Shown here: one piece after another, positions 23,515 through 32,600 of the stretch
Numbering within the stretch: the first letter of the stretch is position 1
Layout: each line of letters starts with the position of its first letter
Assembly: GCA_035606665.1 (NCBI GenBank)
Contig: DATNEY010000003.1
Span: forward strand, 62,001 to 126,000
Source of the DNA: DASUGC01 sp035606665
Lineage (GTDB): Bacteria; Acidobacteriota; Vicinamibacteria; Vicinamibacterales; SCN-69-37
Length of the DNA stretch: 64,000 bases
Reading direction: 5' to 3'
The notes under the pieces: generated by a model
Databases searched by the model: none
Seen by the model: the letters and a program-made list of their open reading frames with translations, nothing else
What the model was told of the DNA's origin: nothing
Translations under genes and position numbers: made by a program

Positions 23515-25587
23515 CTAACGTATCGCGGCACGCACTTGTCGAGCGAGCGCGTTGTCGGGCTGGACCGCCAGCGCGTCGTCTGCGTGACGCCGTGCATCGT
23601 CGAGCCGTCCGAGCTTGGCCTCGCAGTAGGACAGGTGTGCGAGCGAATCAGGATCGCGAGGGGCGAGTCGGAGTGCCTCAGTAAGTTCGATCGCGGCCTC
23701 CTCGAGCCGTCCCAGCAACACGAGGTTGAGGCCGTACTGCTGGCGCGCGGCGGCATCAGTGGGGGCGAGTTCGGCGCCCCGCTTGAAGAAAGGATCAGCG
23801 ACGTCCGGGGCATGCGCTTGCGCCGCAAGCCGGCCGACGCGCAGCAGGAACTCCGGGCCGGCATTTCCGGCAGGAACGAGGTGCCTGACGACTTCGGCGG
23901 CGCGGGCGGGCTGTCCGACGTTCAGGAGCTGCGCGGCCACCGCATATCGGGCCATGCCGGGCTGCGGCTCGCCCGGTTCGATTCTTTTCAGACGCGCATC
24001 CGCCTCGTCGTAGCGGCCGAGGGTCACCAGCCGCTCGGCCATGCCGAGACCTTCCTCCCAGCGCCCATCGTGAAGGCCGTGTTTCCAGTTCACGACAGTG
24101 AACGTCACGGCGAGCAGCGCGCAAGAGACGATGATCTCGCGCGCGCGCCGATCCACGATCGCTTGCCAGAGTGCGTCAACGGCCGCGCCGGCGCCGATGA
24201 GCATCGGAATGAGGATCGGCAGCCGGTAACGTTCGGCGACAAAGAACACCGCCACACCGGCGGCGTAGGCGGGGACGAAGGCCAGCCACACGAGATATGC
24301 GGAGCGGTCCGGAGCCAGCGTGGCGACTGAAGACCCCGGGAGTCGTTTCCCCGGGAGAGAAGTGGAAACGACTCCCGGGGTCGTGACCAAGGGCCAGCAC
24401 AGCCCAAGAAGTCCCAGCGGGATCAGAAGCCATGGGCCTGCCGCGTAATACCGCAGCGCCGTGTTCTCGTCGTAGGCGTAAAACGGAAAACTGTATGGAA
24501 GCGCGATGTGTTGCGCGTGGAAGACGTAACCGAACTTCTTCACGAAGAGCGCAATCGTCGCGCCGGGCCGCTCGCGTATGTGCTGCCAGGCAAGACCGTA
24601 GAAGTAGTCCGAGGCTTCCGCAGTCGTTACTGTTCGCCCGAGTGCTTTCGAAGCCTGCTCGCGCGTGTCCTTCTCCTGGCCCGCGATCGTCGGGCTGATT
24701 CCCTCCACCTGCCGGTAGAAACCTGTCGCGCCATCGCCGTTGCCGATGTAGAAGTTCAGGCCGCCGTGCGACGACACGAGCGAGCCATCGTGCAACACGA
24801 GCATGTTGCGGAGGGTGACCGGCGCCATGCCGATCGCGAGACCGGCGACGAGCAGCGCCGCCGGCTTGAGGCGGCGAGTGGCAAGCGCCATCAGGGCGAC
24901 GCCCATTGCCGCGGCCAGTATGTTCGGACGGTTCAGCGTCGCGAGACCCAAGACGATTCCTGAGACAAGAAACCACATCGTCGGACGCTGAGTCGCGAAA
25001 CGAGCGAGCGGCAGCGAGCGAGTCGGCGGAGCGGAGCGGGGCTTCGGGGGCCCCGCGAGCGACGCCGTCGGGGGGCCCGCAGGGGCGAAGCCCCTCGGGA
25101 GAGCGTTCGACCGGAGGCCGAGAGTGAGTGCCAGCAGGGCAGCCGCCGTAAGAAAGGCGTCGAGCGACGCCTGCAGAATCAAGCTTTCATAGAAGGTCAG
25201 CAGGCCCGTCAGGCCGGCGAGTATTCCGGCGATCCATCCGGCCCGGCGGCCGAACCATTCCCGGGCGGTCAGGATCACGAACCAGACGGCGATTGTGCCG
25301 AGAGCGATCTGGAGCAGCCGAACGGCGGTGTAGGAATGGGTGAGCCCGAGGCCCGCCGCCAGAACGTATATATAGAGCGGAGAGACGAAGTAGGCCTGAC
25401 CGTTGAGCCAGACGTCACCGGCGAGCACCTGCTGGGCCAGCGTGGCGTACGCGGTGGTATCCAGGCCGGCGTCCGGCTGGGTCATCGGGTGATCCTTGAG
25501 CTGGACGACGACCACGACTTTCAACAGGAAAACCGCGACCAACAAGGCCAAAACAGGCCAGGAACGTGGGGAGGATCCGGACCTCAC
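23515..25587 (-). CDS. GT-C (family 39-like) membrane protein with C-terminal TPRs, carrying two palindromic insertions
   Basis: 690 aa from a GTG start. The N-terminus is hydrophobic (SWPVLALLVAVFLLKVVVVV). The first periplasmic loop has QPDAGLDTTAYATLAQQVLAGD, the acidic loop typical of protein-mannosyltransferase/ArnT-like GT-C enzymes. About ten helices follow and TPRs occupy about residues 520-690. Two segments look inserted: residues around PRGFAPAGPPTASLAG correspond to hairpin-element copy C read antisense, and TTPGVVSTSLPGKRLPGSSV corresponds to a 51-bp perfect-arm palindrome. Both keep the frame and fall between helices. Likely a lipid-linked sugar transferase; the acceptor is unknown. 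Confidence 0.78.
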   Translation of the reverse strand: MRSGSSPRSWPVLALLVAVFLLKVVVVVQLKDHPMTQPDAGLDTTAYATLAQQVLAGDVWLNGQAYFVSPLYIYVLAAGLGLTHSYTAVRLLQIALGTIAVWFVILTAREWFGRRAGWIAGILAGLTGLLTFYESLILQASLDAFLTAAALLALTLGLRSNALPRGFAPAGPPTASLAGPPKPRSAPPTRSLPLARFATQRPTMWFLVSGIVLGLATLNRPNILAAAMGVALMALATRRLKPAALLVAGLAIGMAPVTLRNMLVLHDGSLVSSHGGLNFYIGNGDGATGFYRQVEGISPTIAGQEKDTREQASKALGRTVTTAEASDYFYGLAWQHIRERPGATIALFVKKFGYVFHAQHIALPYSFPFYAYDENTALRYYAAGPWLLIPLGLLGLCWPLVTTPGVVSTSLPGKRLPGSSVATLAPDRSAYLVWLAFVPAYAAGVAVFFVAERYRLPILIPMLIGAGAAVDALWQAIVDRRAREIIVSCALLAVTFTVVNWKHGLHDGRWEEGLGMAERLVTLGRYDEADARLKRIEPGEPQPGMARYAVAAQLLNVGQPARAAEVVRHLVPAGNAGPEFLLRVGRLAAQAHAPDVADPFFKRGAELAPTDAAARQQYGLNLVLLGRLEEAAIELTEALRLAPRDPDSLAHLSYCEAKLGRLDDARRHADDALAVQPDNALARQVRAAIR
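24332..24382. repeat. Perfect 19-bp inverted repeat inside the GT-C gene
   Basis: The arms GACCCCGGGAGTCGTTTCC (24332-24350) and its exact complement (24364-24382) flank a 13-nt loop. The element is inside the reading frame and encodes a Pro/Gly/Ser-rich loop. It is unrelated to the REP-like and hairpin elements elsewhere in the window. Confidence 0.9.
24995..25100 (+). repeat. Interspersed hairpin element, copy C (inside the GT-C gene)
   Basis: About 106 bp, same orientation on the plus strand as copies A, B and D: GCGAGCGAG words, GGGGCCCCGCGAGCGACGCC, then AGGGGC-GAA-GCCCCT at 25081-25095. The host gene runs antisense, so the element is translated as a Pro/Ala/Ser-rich peptide, with the frame kept. 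Confidence 0.85.
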
Positions 25588-25671
25588 GCCCGAAGCCTAC
25601 TGCAGGTCCATTCGCTTACGGTTTTGGAGGCCGGACGGCTTGGTGATTGCTCTCGCAAGGCCCATAGGTGC

Positions 25672-25677
25672 TAGAAT
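25672..25677 (+). promoter_or_regulatory. Extended -10 promoter of the TonB receptor
   Basis: TGCTAGAAT (extended -10; TAGAAT at 25672-25677) lies upstream of the receptor, giving a leader of about 110 nt. TTGCTC at 25647 is a possible -35 but the 19-bp spacing is long. The gene has a proper ribosome site (GGAGGA at 25786), unlike many neighbours. Confidence 0.4.
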
Positions 25678-25795
25678 CCGCCCAAACCGGGGTCCAAGGT
25701 TAACTTGCGCGGGCCGAGCCGTTCTCTTAGGCCTTCGCATTTTCGGATTGGGGCACCTGGTCGTCGGGGTGTTCGTAACCTCTGTGGAGGAACAG

Positions 25796-28700
25796 ATGAG
25801 GCGAACTTTGCAAGTTGCACTACTTGCGTTGGGGCTCCTGGCGTTGACCGCCGGGTCGGCCTACGCGCAAGCGACTGGATCCATCTTCGGGAAAGTCACT
25901 GACGCATCTGGCGCCGTTCTGCCTGGTGTCACGGTCACGGTCGCAGGCACCGGCTTACAGCAGCCGCTCGTTCAGGTCTCGCAGGCATCGGGAGCGTACC
26001 AGTTCCCAAGCGTGCCGATCGGCACGTACACCGTCACGTTCGAGCTCGCCAGCTTCAAGAAGGCAGTTCGAAAGGACATCCAGATCGTCACGAACTTCAA
26101 CGCTGAGATCAATCAGAAGCTTGAAGTCGGCAATATGTCGGAAGAGTTGACCGTCACCGCGGCGTCTCCGGTTGTCGACACGAAGAAGACGACGACGGGC
26201 GCGACCTTCGACAAGGCCATTCTCGAGAACATCCCGACGGCGCGCGACCCGTGGCAGATCATCGGCATGACGGCCGGCGTGAAGGCCGGTCTCAACGTCG
26301 GCGGCTCGGCCTCAGGTCAGCAGGTCGGTCTCTCGGTGTTCGGCACCTCCGGCAGCGTGCAGTGGAACCTCGAGGGCGGGTCGATCACCGACGTGTCATC
26401 GAACTCCTCGCCCGCGTACTACAACTTCGACTCGTTCGAACAGATCCAGGTGCAGACGGGCGGCGGCGACGTCACCGTGCAGTCGGCCGGTCTGTTCATC
26501 AACCTGGTTACGAAGAGCGGCAGCAATGTGTTCAAGGGCTCCGCACTCGGCACGTTCGAGAACTCCCGGATGCAGAACAACAACGTGTCGAAAGACCTCT
26601 TCAACAAGGGCACGAGCGGATTCCTCTCCGGCGCTCCGATCACGCGGATCACGGACATGGCGTTCGAGTACGGCGGTCCGATCAAGAAGAACAAGCTCTG
26701 GTGGTGGGTGTCTGGCAACAACAACGACATCAACGCCGGCGTCATCAACTTCTTCGACGCCAATTCCGGGACTCTGTGCGCGCAGCTCGTCGGCGCTCAG
26801 CGTTCGGGCACCGCGCTGAACACGATCGTCACGTACGACAACCTGGATGCGGTCCAGGCCTGTCTCAACAACGACAAGACGGTCATCAAGAATCTGTCAG
26901 CGAAGGCGAACTTCCAGGCCAGTACCGCGCACCGCCTCCAGTACCTGTTCACGAGCGATAACAAGTACCGAAACGCGCGCGGCGCGAGCGCGACGACGCT
27001 CAAGGAAGCGACGACGCAGCAGACGAGCGACAAGCCGTGGGGTTTCCCACTGCCGATTCACTCGATCACGCATACGTGGGTGCTCACGGACAAGATCGTG
27101 TTCACCAACCAGGCGACATACACGCACGGCGGGTTCTTCCTGGATTACCAGGACGTGCCGCCGCAGGGCAGCTGCGCGCAAACGCGGTGGCTCGAGACCT
27201 CGAAGAATTACTCTGACTATCCGGAGGCCTCGAGTTCGACGTGTCTGTTCAACATCCAGTCGTTGGGGAACCAGACGACCGGCATCAGCAGCCGGTCGCT
27301 CTCGAGCTCCTATCAGACGGAGCGCCCGCACGCCGAGGTGAAGACAGACGGCACGTACTTCCTGTCGAAGTTCCTGGGCGGCGACCACAGCCTGAAGTTC
27401 GGCGTGGGCTGGACGCATGCCCCGATCATGAGCTACTCGCACCGCAGCGGCGGCGCGCGTGCGACCGTGCAGTGTGTCGGCAACAGTCTCGCCAACTGCG
27501 GCGATGGAAGCTACGTCGCGGTGGGCTCGGCGACGGGTTACGTTCCGCGCACGGCCGTGCTGTATCGGCCCGGCCTCAACCACACGAACTGGAATACCGT
27601 GGCCGGATACTTACAGGACTCGTACAGCCGCGGCCGGTGGCGCATCAACGGCGGACTCCGCTACGACTGGCAGCGGGAAACGTGGCTGGGTGGCTGCATT
27701 CCGGGCAATCCCCTGCGCCCGGATCTCCTACCGGGCGTCTGTCAGGATCCGATCGACACCGATCCGCTGACCAACAAGCCGCTGCAGTCGTTTGCCAATC
27801 TCAGCCCGCGGGTGTCGGCGATCTACGATTTGTTCGGGAACGGCAAGACCTCACTGCGCGCGAGCGGCTCGTACTACTACGCGACGCGGTTTGGCATTGC
27901 TGACGCATTGAGCACGCTCGAAGAAATCACCCTTACTTGGGGCAACAACACGTCGAGCGGCGCGTGCAGCACGACTGCGGGCGCCTCGTGCTGGACGGAC
28001 GCCAACCGCGACGGCCTGATCCAGATTGGCGAACTGATCGGCACACCGACGGCCAGTACCACGCGCTTCGACATCAACACGGGCCAGTTGACCGTCGCAG
28101 GCAACACAGTTGACCCGAGCACGAAGATTGGCCGGACGCGCGAGTTCATTACGGGCTTACAGCACGAGCTGATGCCGAATCTCGCGGTGGGCGTCGAATA
28201 CGTCTATCGGAAGTACGACCGCGGCTCGCAGAACTTCAGCCAGGGCTTCCAGCCGGGCGGGCAGTACTTCCCGTTCCAGCAGATCTACGGCTCGCCGCTG
28301 ACGTACAACGACCCCGTCACGGGCAAGAGCGCGAACTACTACGTGATCCCGACGACTGGAACCTGCCCGATCGCGGACTTCCAGAATGCGGCAGGCGGTT
28401 GCACCCGTCCGTCCGGCCTCGCGAACGTCACGATGACTCGCCTCAGCTGGGAGGACTACCATGGCGTGAACTTCACGGCCACCAAGCGTCTCAGCGACAA
28501 GTGGCAGATGAACGTCGCGGTCACCCTGCAGAAGCGTCCGGAGTTCCGCCCGACCGGCACATCCACGAATCCGACGAGCGAGGAATGGCTGAACAACACG
28601 AGCACGCTGGACAAGTACCTGGTGAAGGTGAGCGGAAGCTACATGTTCCCGTTCGAGATCCTCGCCTCCGCCAACTGGAACTGGTCAGAATCCGGATCGC

Positions 28701-29056
28701 GCACGCTCACCATCGCGGGCCCGGGCTCAATCGCGAACGGCCGCACGGCGGCCGGCGCGCTGGCCTCGAACGTCACGTATGACACGCTCCAGTTCAACAT
28801 GCGCGGCACGGACCGGGCGGACGCGATCAACCTGCTCGACATCGGTGTGTCGAAGACGTTCCAGTTGCGCGGCGGCAAGAATCGGTTGAAGCTGACCCTT
28901 GATGGCTTCAACATGACCAATATCGCCACCGTCACTAGCTACCGTACGTCGAACACCAGCGCCTCGTTGAACAGCTTCGGCATTCCGCAGTACCTGCAGG
29001 TCTCCGGTATCGTCCCGCCGCGCGTCTTCCGCGTCGGCGCGTCGTTTACCTTCTAA
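25796..29056 (+). CDS. Oar-type TonB-dependent receptor with carboxypeptidase-regulatory domain
   Basis: 1086 aa from the ATG at 25796, behind GGAGGA. Signal peptide ends at GSAYAQA. Residues about 25-110 are a carboxypeptidase-regulatory beta-sandwich (GSIFGKVTDASGAVLPGVTVTV). A TonB plug follows (ILENIPTARDPWQII, VQWNLEGGSITD, FINLVTKSGSN), then a large outer-membrane beta-barrel ending in the aromatic sequence VFRVGASFTF. This is the acidobacterial/myxobacterial Oar-like class that imports or exports large substrates with TonB energy. The single long leader and strong terminator indicate a monocistronic, probably well-expressed gene. The cargo is unknown. Confidence 0.92.
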   Translation: MRRTLQVALLALGLLALTAGSAYAQATGSIFGKVTDASGAVLPGVTVTVAGTGLQQPLVQVSQASGAYQFPSVPIGTYTVTFELASFKKAVRKDIQIVTNFNAEINQKLEVGNMSEELTVTAASPVVDTKKTTTGATFDKAILENIPTARDPWQIIGMTAGVKAGLNVGGSASGQQVGLSVFGTSGSVQWNLEGGSITDVSSNSSPAYYNFDSFEQIQVQTGGGDVTVQSAGLFINLVTKSGSNVFKGSALGTFENSRMQNNNVSKDLFNKGTSGFLSGAPITRITDMAFEYGGPIKKNKLWWWVSGNNNDINAGVINFFDANSGTLCAQLVGAQRSGTALNTIVTYDNLDAVQACLNNDKTVIKNLSAKANFQASTAHRLQYLFTSDNKYRNARGASATTLKEATTQQTSDKPWGFPLPIHSITHTWVLTDKIVFTNQATYTHGGFFLDYQDVPPQGSCAQTRWLETSKNYSDYPEASSSTCLFNIQSLGNQTTGISSRSLSSSYQTERPHAEVKTDGTYFLSKFLGGDHSLKFGVGWTHAPIMSYSHRSGGARATVQCVGNSLANCGDGSYVAVGSATGYVPRTAVLYRPGLNHTNWNTVAGYLQDSYSRGRWRINGGLRYDWQRETWLGGCIPGNPLRPDLLPGVCQDPIDTDPLTNKPLQSFANLSPRVSAIYDLFGNGKTSLRASGSYYYATRFGIADALSTLEEITLTWGNNTSSGACSTTAGASCWTDANRDGLIQIGELIGTPTASTTRFDINTGQLTVAGNTVDPSTKIGRTREFITGLQHELMPNLAVGVEYVYRKYDRGSQNFSQGFQPGGQYFPFQQIYGSPLTYNDPVTGKSANYYVIPTTGTCPIADFQNAAGGCTRPSGLANVTMTRLSWEDYHGVNFTATKRLSDKWQMNVAVTLQKRPEFRPTGTSTNPTSEEWLNNTSTLDKYLVKVSGSYMFPFEILASANWNWSESGSRTLTIAGPGSIANGRTAAGALASNVTYDTLQFNMRGTDRADAINLLDIGVSKTFQLRGGKNRLKLTLDGFNMTNIATVTSYRTSNTSASLNSFGIPQYLQVSGIVPPRVFRVGASFTF

Positions 29057-29079
29057 GGCCAGCTTCGCGACTACACACA

Positions 29080-29110
29080 GGCCCGGGGGCAATGCCTCCG
29101 GGCCTTTTTT
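29080..29110 (+). terminator. Intrinsic terminator of the TonB receptor gene
   Basis: GGCCCGGGGGC, loop AAT, GCCTCCGGGCC form an 11-bp stem with one G-T pair, immediately followed by TTTTTT. It starts 23 nt after the stop codon. It is the clearest rho-independent terminator in the window. Confidence 0.9.
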
Positions 29111-29168
29111 GTTTGTGCGGCGTGCATAGGGCAGAGGTCGGAGGGCAGCCTGTGCCTTTGCCCTGCAG

Positions 29169-31235
29169 TCAGCGTTTGATTCGTTGCACGCGGGCGAGAC
29201 TGGCGCGAATGTCGTCGCGCTGTGGGTCGAGCCGCAGGGCTTCCTTCAGCGCGGTCAGAGCCTCGTCGTACCGGCCGGCTGACTCGAGCGCGAGGCCCAG
29301 GTCGAGATAGGTCGATGCGGCCGGCGCGAGCGTTACTGCCTCGCGAAACAACGCCAACCCGTCGGTCACCCGGCCGCCTCGAAGAAGCGCAATCCCGAGA
29401 TTCCTTCGCGCCTCGACTGATCCCGGGGCCAGTCTCAGGGCCTCCGTAAGCTCCGTCGTGGCCTCATCCGCGCGTCCGAGCCGTCCCAGCGCCGTACCGA
29501 GATTCATTCGGAGCTCGCCGTTGGCCGGATCGATCGCGACTGCGGCGCGGTAAGCCGTGACGGCTTCGTCGAAGCGGCCAAGACTCTGAAGTAGATTTCC
29601 AAGCGTCGTCTGCGCGCCCGGGTGGCGCGCATTGAGTCGGACAGCTTCCCGCGCGTGCGGCAGCGCCTCCTCATACCGGCCCATTCGATCCAGGAGCAGT
29701 GCCAGGTTCGCGCGCACGTCAGGATCGTCCGGCTTGAAACGCAAGGCCTGCAAATACGCCGCATGCGATTCATCCAACCGTCCCAGGCGCATCAACGCCG
29801 TTCCGAGATTGTTGTGCGCCTGAGGCAGATTGGGGTGCAACCGCACGGCGGCACGGAAGTCGTCGGCGGCCCGCTCGAGTGCCGCCCGGTGTTCAGGTGG
29901 GTCGACGCCGCCGGTCGGGGCCGGAATCGCCTGCAGGTTGAGGTACCCGAGGTTCACGTGCGCCATCCATGCGTCCGGATTGCGCTCCAGCGTGACGCGG
30001 TACAAGGTCGGCGCATCGACGTAGGCATGCGCCTGGCGCCACGTCAGTACCGCGGAAACGACCACGACGACCGCAGCAAGATAGCGCAGCGCCGCCCTGC
30101 GGCGCGCCGCGACGGTCAGCGCGGCGCTCGCAAGCGCGATTGGTCCCAGGCTCGCTAGATACTGAAAATGATCGGCGACGAATGAGAACACGAAGGGATA
30201 CACGTTGAAGTAGCCAAGCGCCGGGAACAACGTTCCACCGAAGAACAGCGCCGCCGCCAACGGAGCGCGCGAATTGTGGCGGCGTGTCCACAGCACTCCG
30301 AGCAGTAGAACGACCGAGACCGGGAAGAGGTACTCCCACCATTCCGCCGGATTCACCAGCCACCGCGGATACACGAACAGGAGATTCGCCGGCCAGACGA
30401 GTTTCGCAAGATAGAAGCAGGCCGCGCGCCCGGCGATTAGCGTCCGTTCGACGAGCGAGAGATCGAAGGCGGCACCTTCAGCGCCGATCTGAACGCGCTC
30501 CACCCATGCGGTGACGAGGCCGCTCGCGATGCCGACTGCGAACAATGGCAGCATCGTAGCGACGTCCTCCCGCCACCGCAGCCTGCCGCGCTGCCACCAG
30601 AAGATCACGAGCAGGGCGGCCGGCAACGTTGCCGTCACGGACTTCGAAAGCAGCGCCAGCAGGTACAACGCGAATCCGGCCGCGTAGTCGCCCCAATTTC
30701 TGGTGCGATCGAATCGGATCAAGGAGAACATGGCCGTCAGGTAGAACACGCCTGACAATGTGTTCTTCAACTCGGTCATCCATGCCACGGACTCGACATG
30801 CACGGGGTGCAGCGCGAACAGAAAGGCCGCCAGTACCGCGCCTGGAATCGCGAGCCGCCGCATGATGAGCGCGACGACCAGCGCGGACGTGGCGTGAAGG
30901 ACGATGTTGACGATGTGGTACCCGAATGTCTCTGCGCCCCAGAGACGCTGAAAGATCCAGAAAGCGCTGTGAACGACGGGGTAGTACTGCTGCGTCGCGC
31001 CGATATCGAACCAGATGCGCCACAGGCCGTTCCAGGAGCGCAGCGCCTCCTTCGTAAGGTGCGCATCGTCATCCCAGAGAAGTCCGCCGTGCCAGGCTGG
31101 TGAGTACGCGAGAAGCGTGGCCAGCAGAAGCCCAATCCATAGGAGATCGGCGCGCCATGCGTCGGGCGGCGGCGCGTCCGGCGACCGGTCTTGGCGCAGT
31201 TGGGTTTTGGTTCGACGGCCGGTTCTTGCAGTCAC
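29169..31235 (-). CDS. TMTC-like membrane protein with TPR repeats (paralogue 1)
   Basis: 688 aa from a GTG start six bases from a predicted +1 (TAGAAT). About ten helices (30-430) with the loop motifs LLWDDDAHLTKEAL (acidic, first periplasmic loop), IGATQQYYPVVHSAFW and WMTELKNTLSGVFYL, then about seven TPRs to the end. This layout matches the TMTC/O-mannosyltransferase-like GT-C proteins of Acidobacteriota. It shares the QQYYP..HSAFW and ELKNTLSGVF motifs with the protein at 45493-47403. Probable protein or lipid glycosylation; unproven. Confidence 0.8.
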   Translation of the reverse strand: MTARTGRRTKTQLRQDRSPDAPPPDAWRADLLWIGLLLATLLAYSPAWHGGLLWDDDAHLTKEALRSWNGLWRIWFDIGATQQYYPVVHSAFWIFQRLWGAETFGYHIVNIVLHATSALVVALIMRRLAIPGAVLAAFLFALHPVHVESVAWMTELKNTLSGVFYLTAMFSLIRFDRTRNWGDYAAGFALYLLALLSKSVTATLPAALLVIFWWQRGRLRWREDVATMLPLFAVGIASGLVTAWVERVQIGAEGAAFDLSLVERTLIAGRAACFYLAKLVWPANLLFVYPRWLVNPAEWWEYLFPVSVVLLLGVLWTRRHNSRAPLAAALFFGGTLFPALGYFNVYPFVFSFVADHFQYLASLGPIALASAALTVAARRRAALRYLAAVVVVVSAVLTWRQAHAYVDAPTLYRVTLERNPDAWMAHVNLGYLNLQAIPAPTGGVDPPEHRAALERAADDFRAAVRLHPNLPQAHNNLGTALMRLGRLDESHAAYLQALRFKPDDPDVRANLALLLDRMGRYEEALPHAREAVRLNARHPGAQTTLGNLLQSLGRFDEAVTAYRAAVAIDPANGELRMNLGTALGRLGRADEATTELTEALRLAPGSVEARRNLGIALLRGGRVTDGLALFREAVTLAPAASTYLDLGLALESAGRYDEALTALKEALRLDPQRDDIRASLARVQRIKR

Positions 31236-31285
31236 AGAAGAGCCGTCATTCTACCTGCGACCCAACCGCTGATCTTAGAGGGGCG

Positions 31286-32545
31286 TTACCGCGATAGCTG
31301 CACCGCCGCGTATCCCTTGCGGGCGCGGATCGTGATGCCTTTCGCTTGCGTCTTGACTTCGATCTTGCGGAACTTTCCGTCCCACACCATGTTGGCCGGT
31401 GAGTATCCGATCACGTAGTAGGTGCTGGTGTCGTACGCCACGAGGTTCAAGGCTCGCGAGATGTCGTCCATGTTGCGCAGCGAGAACCCGCCGGTACCCT
31501 GCGTGAAGAGCACGGGACCGGTGTCACCGGTGTCGAACTCAGTTGAGCGGGGAAGTGACCGTGATGTGACGTCGGGGACGGCGCCCATACCGTGATTGAG
31601 GCCGCGCCCGTCGATCGAATAAATCGCGGTTCCGCCCCTCGCCGCGCGCGCGGCGAGCATCCGTACTTCGTTCGTCATTTCTTCGACGAAGAATCCATCG
31701 GAAAATAACACCAGCGTCTTCCGGCCCGGAATCGCGCTGAGCCCATCGATGACGAAACGCAGCTGGTTCAGGGTCCGGTCCGTCTGGATGCGCGCCTGGC
31801 TCACGTAGAGCCGGGACTTCTTCTCGATCAGGTTGTCCACGGCATTGACGCCGCCCGCGTACTGGCAGGCGACTGGATCTTCACGGCAGTTCTGCTGTGC
31901 CAGCCGGAGCGCCGCTTCCGGGGCCGTGCCCGCCGCGATCCGCACGGCATCCAGCTCTCCGGGGATCCGTGGGAATTCGCGGAACGGCGCGAGCAGGTTC
32001 TGCCGGTTGTCGATCACCGGTTTCGCGGAGCGCGCGGCGACGAGGAGCGCACCGCGGTCCGCTGTGACGCGGTTCTGGTGGAGCATGCCTCCGGCGAACA
32101 CGCCGCCGAGGTCCCCGGGGCCCATCCGCTCGCTGAGAAACGCCTCCGCGCCCTTCTGCACGCGCATCAGCGAATCCGGCGACAGGCTGCCTTCATCGAA
32201 GAAGAGCACGAACACCCGGCGTGCGCGCTCGGCACTTTGGGGAGCGATGCCGCTTTCAGGCATCGGGCTGGCTGTAGCGTCGTGCGATACGAGATAGAAC
32301 TGTTGGATCGCCTGCGGCTGGCCATTCTCGTAGATTTGCAGATCGTCTGAGTCGAGGCCGTAGACGAACTTGCCGCCCTTGTCCTGCACCACCACGTCCA
32401 CCTCGATGACGGTGGTGCTCGAGCGGAACATCGGCGGTTTGGCCTGCTGTCCAGATTGCTGCGCCTGGGCAGACGGCGATCCAGCCGGCAGGGCGATGAG
32501 CGCGCTTGCAAGCACCGCACGGCCGACGAGACGCAGCGTAGACAT
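31286..32545 (-). CDS. VWFA-related domain protein, secreted (second copy)
   Basis: 419 aa. Signal peptide ending PSAQAQ, then PPMFRSSTTVIEVDVVVQD, the family opening shared with the protein at 2714-4774. The A-domain has VLFFDEGSLSPDS and ends with STYYVIGYSPAN, the usual C-terminal motif. It is shorter than the first copy, lacking the C-terminal beta region. It contains a Cys pair (QQNCREDPVACQYAGG) that may form a disulfide. A TATGAT hexamer gives an 8-nt leader. It lies between the TMTC-like and sulfatase-fold genes on the same strand. Confidence 0.82.
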   Translation of the reverse strand: MSTLRLVGRAVLASALIALPAGSPSAQAQQSGQQAKPPMFRSSTTVIEVDVVVQDKGGKFVYGLDSDDLQIYENGQPQAIQQFYLVSHDATASPMPESGIAPQSAERARRVFVLFFDEGSLSPDSLMRVQKGAEAFLSERMGPGDLGGVFAGGMLHQNRVTADRGALLVAARSAKPVIDNRQNLLAPFREFPRIPGELDAVRIAAGTAPEAALRLAQQNCREDPVACQYAGGVNAVDNLIEKKSRLYVSQARIQTDRTLNQLRFVIDGLSAIPGRKTLVLFSDGFFVEEMTNEVRMLAARAARGGTAIYSIDGRGLNHGMGAVPDVTSRSLPRSTEFDTGDTGPVLFTQGTGGFSLRNMDDISRALNLVAYDTSTYYVIGYSPANMVWDGKFRKIEVKTQAKGITIRARKGYAAVQLSR

Positions 32546-32600
32546 GAGGCCCGGAGCCGATCATAGCCGGAGGGCGGGCATTTGAGCCGGGCCCTTCGGT

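Noticed and set aside
24995..25100. Insertion sequence remnant in the GT-C gene
   Set aside because: No transposase fragment or target duplication; the sequence matches the short hairpin element instead.
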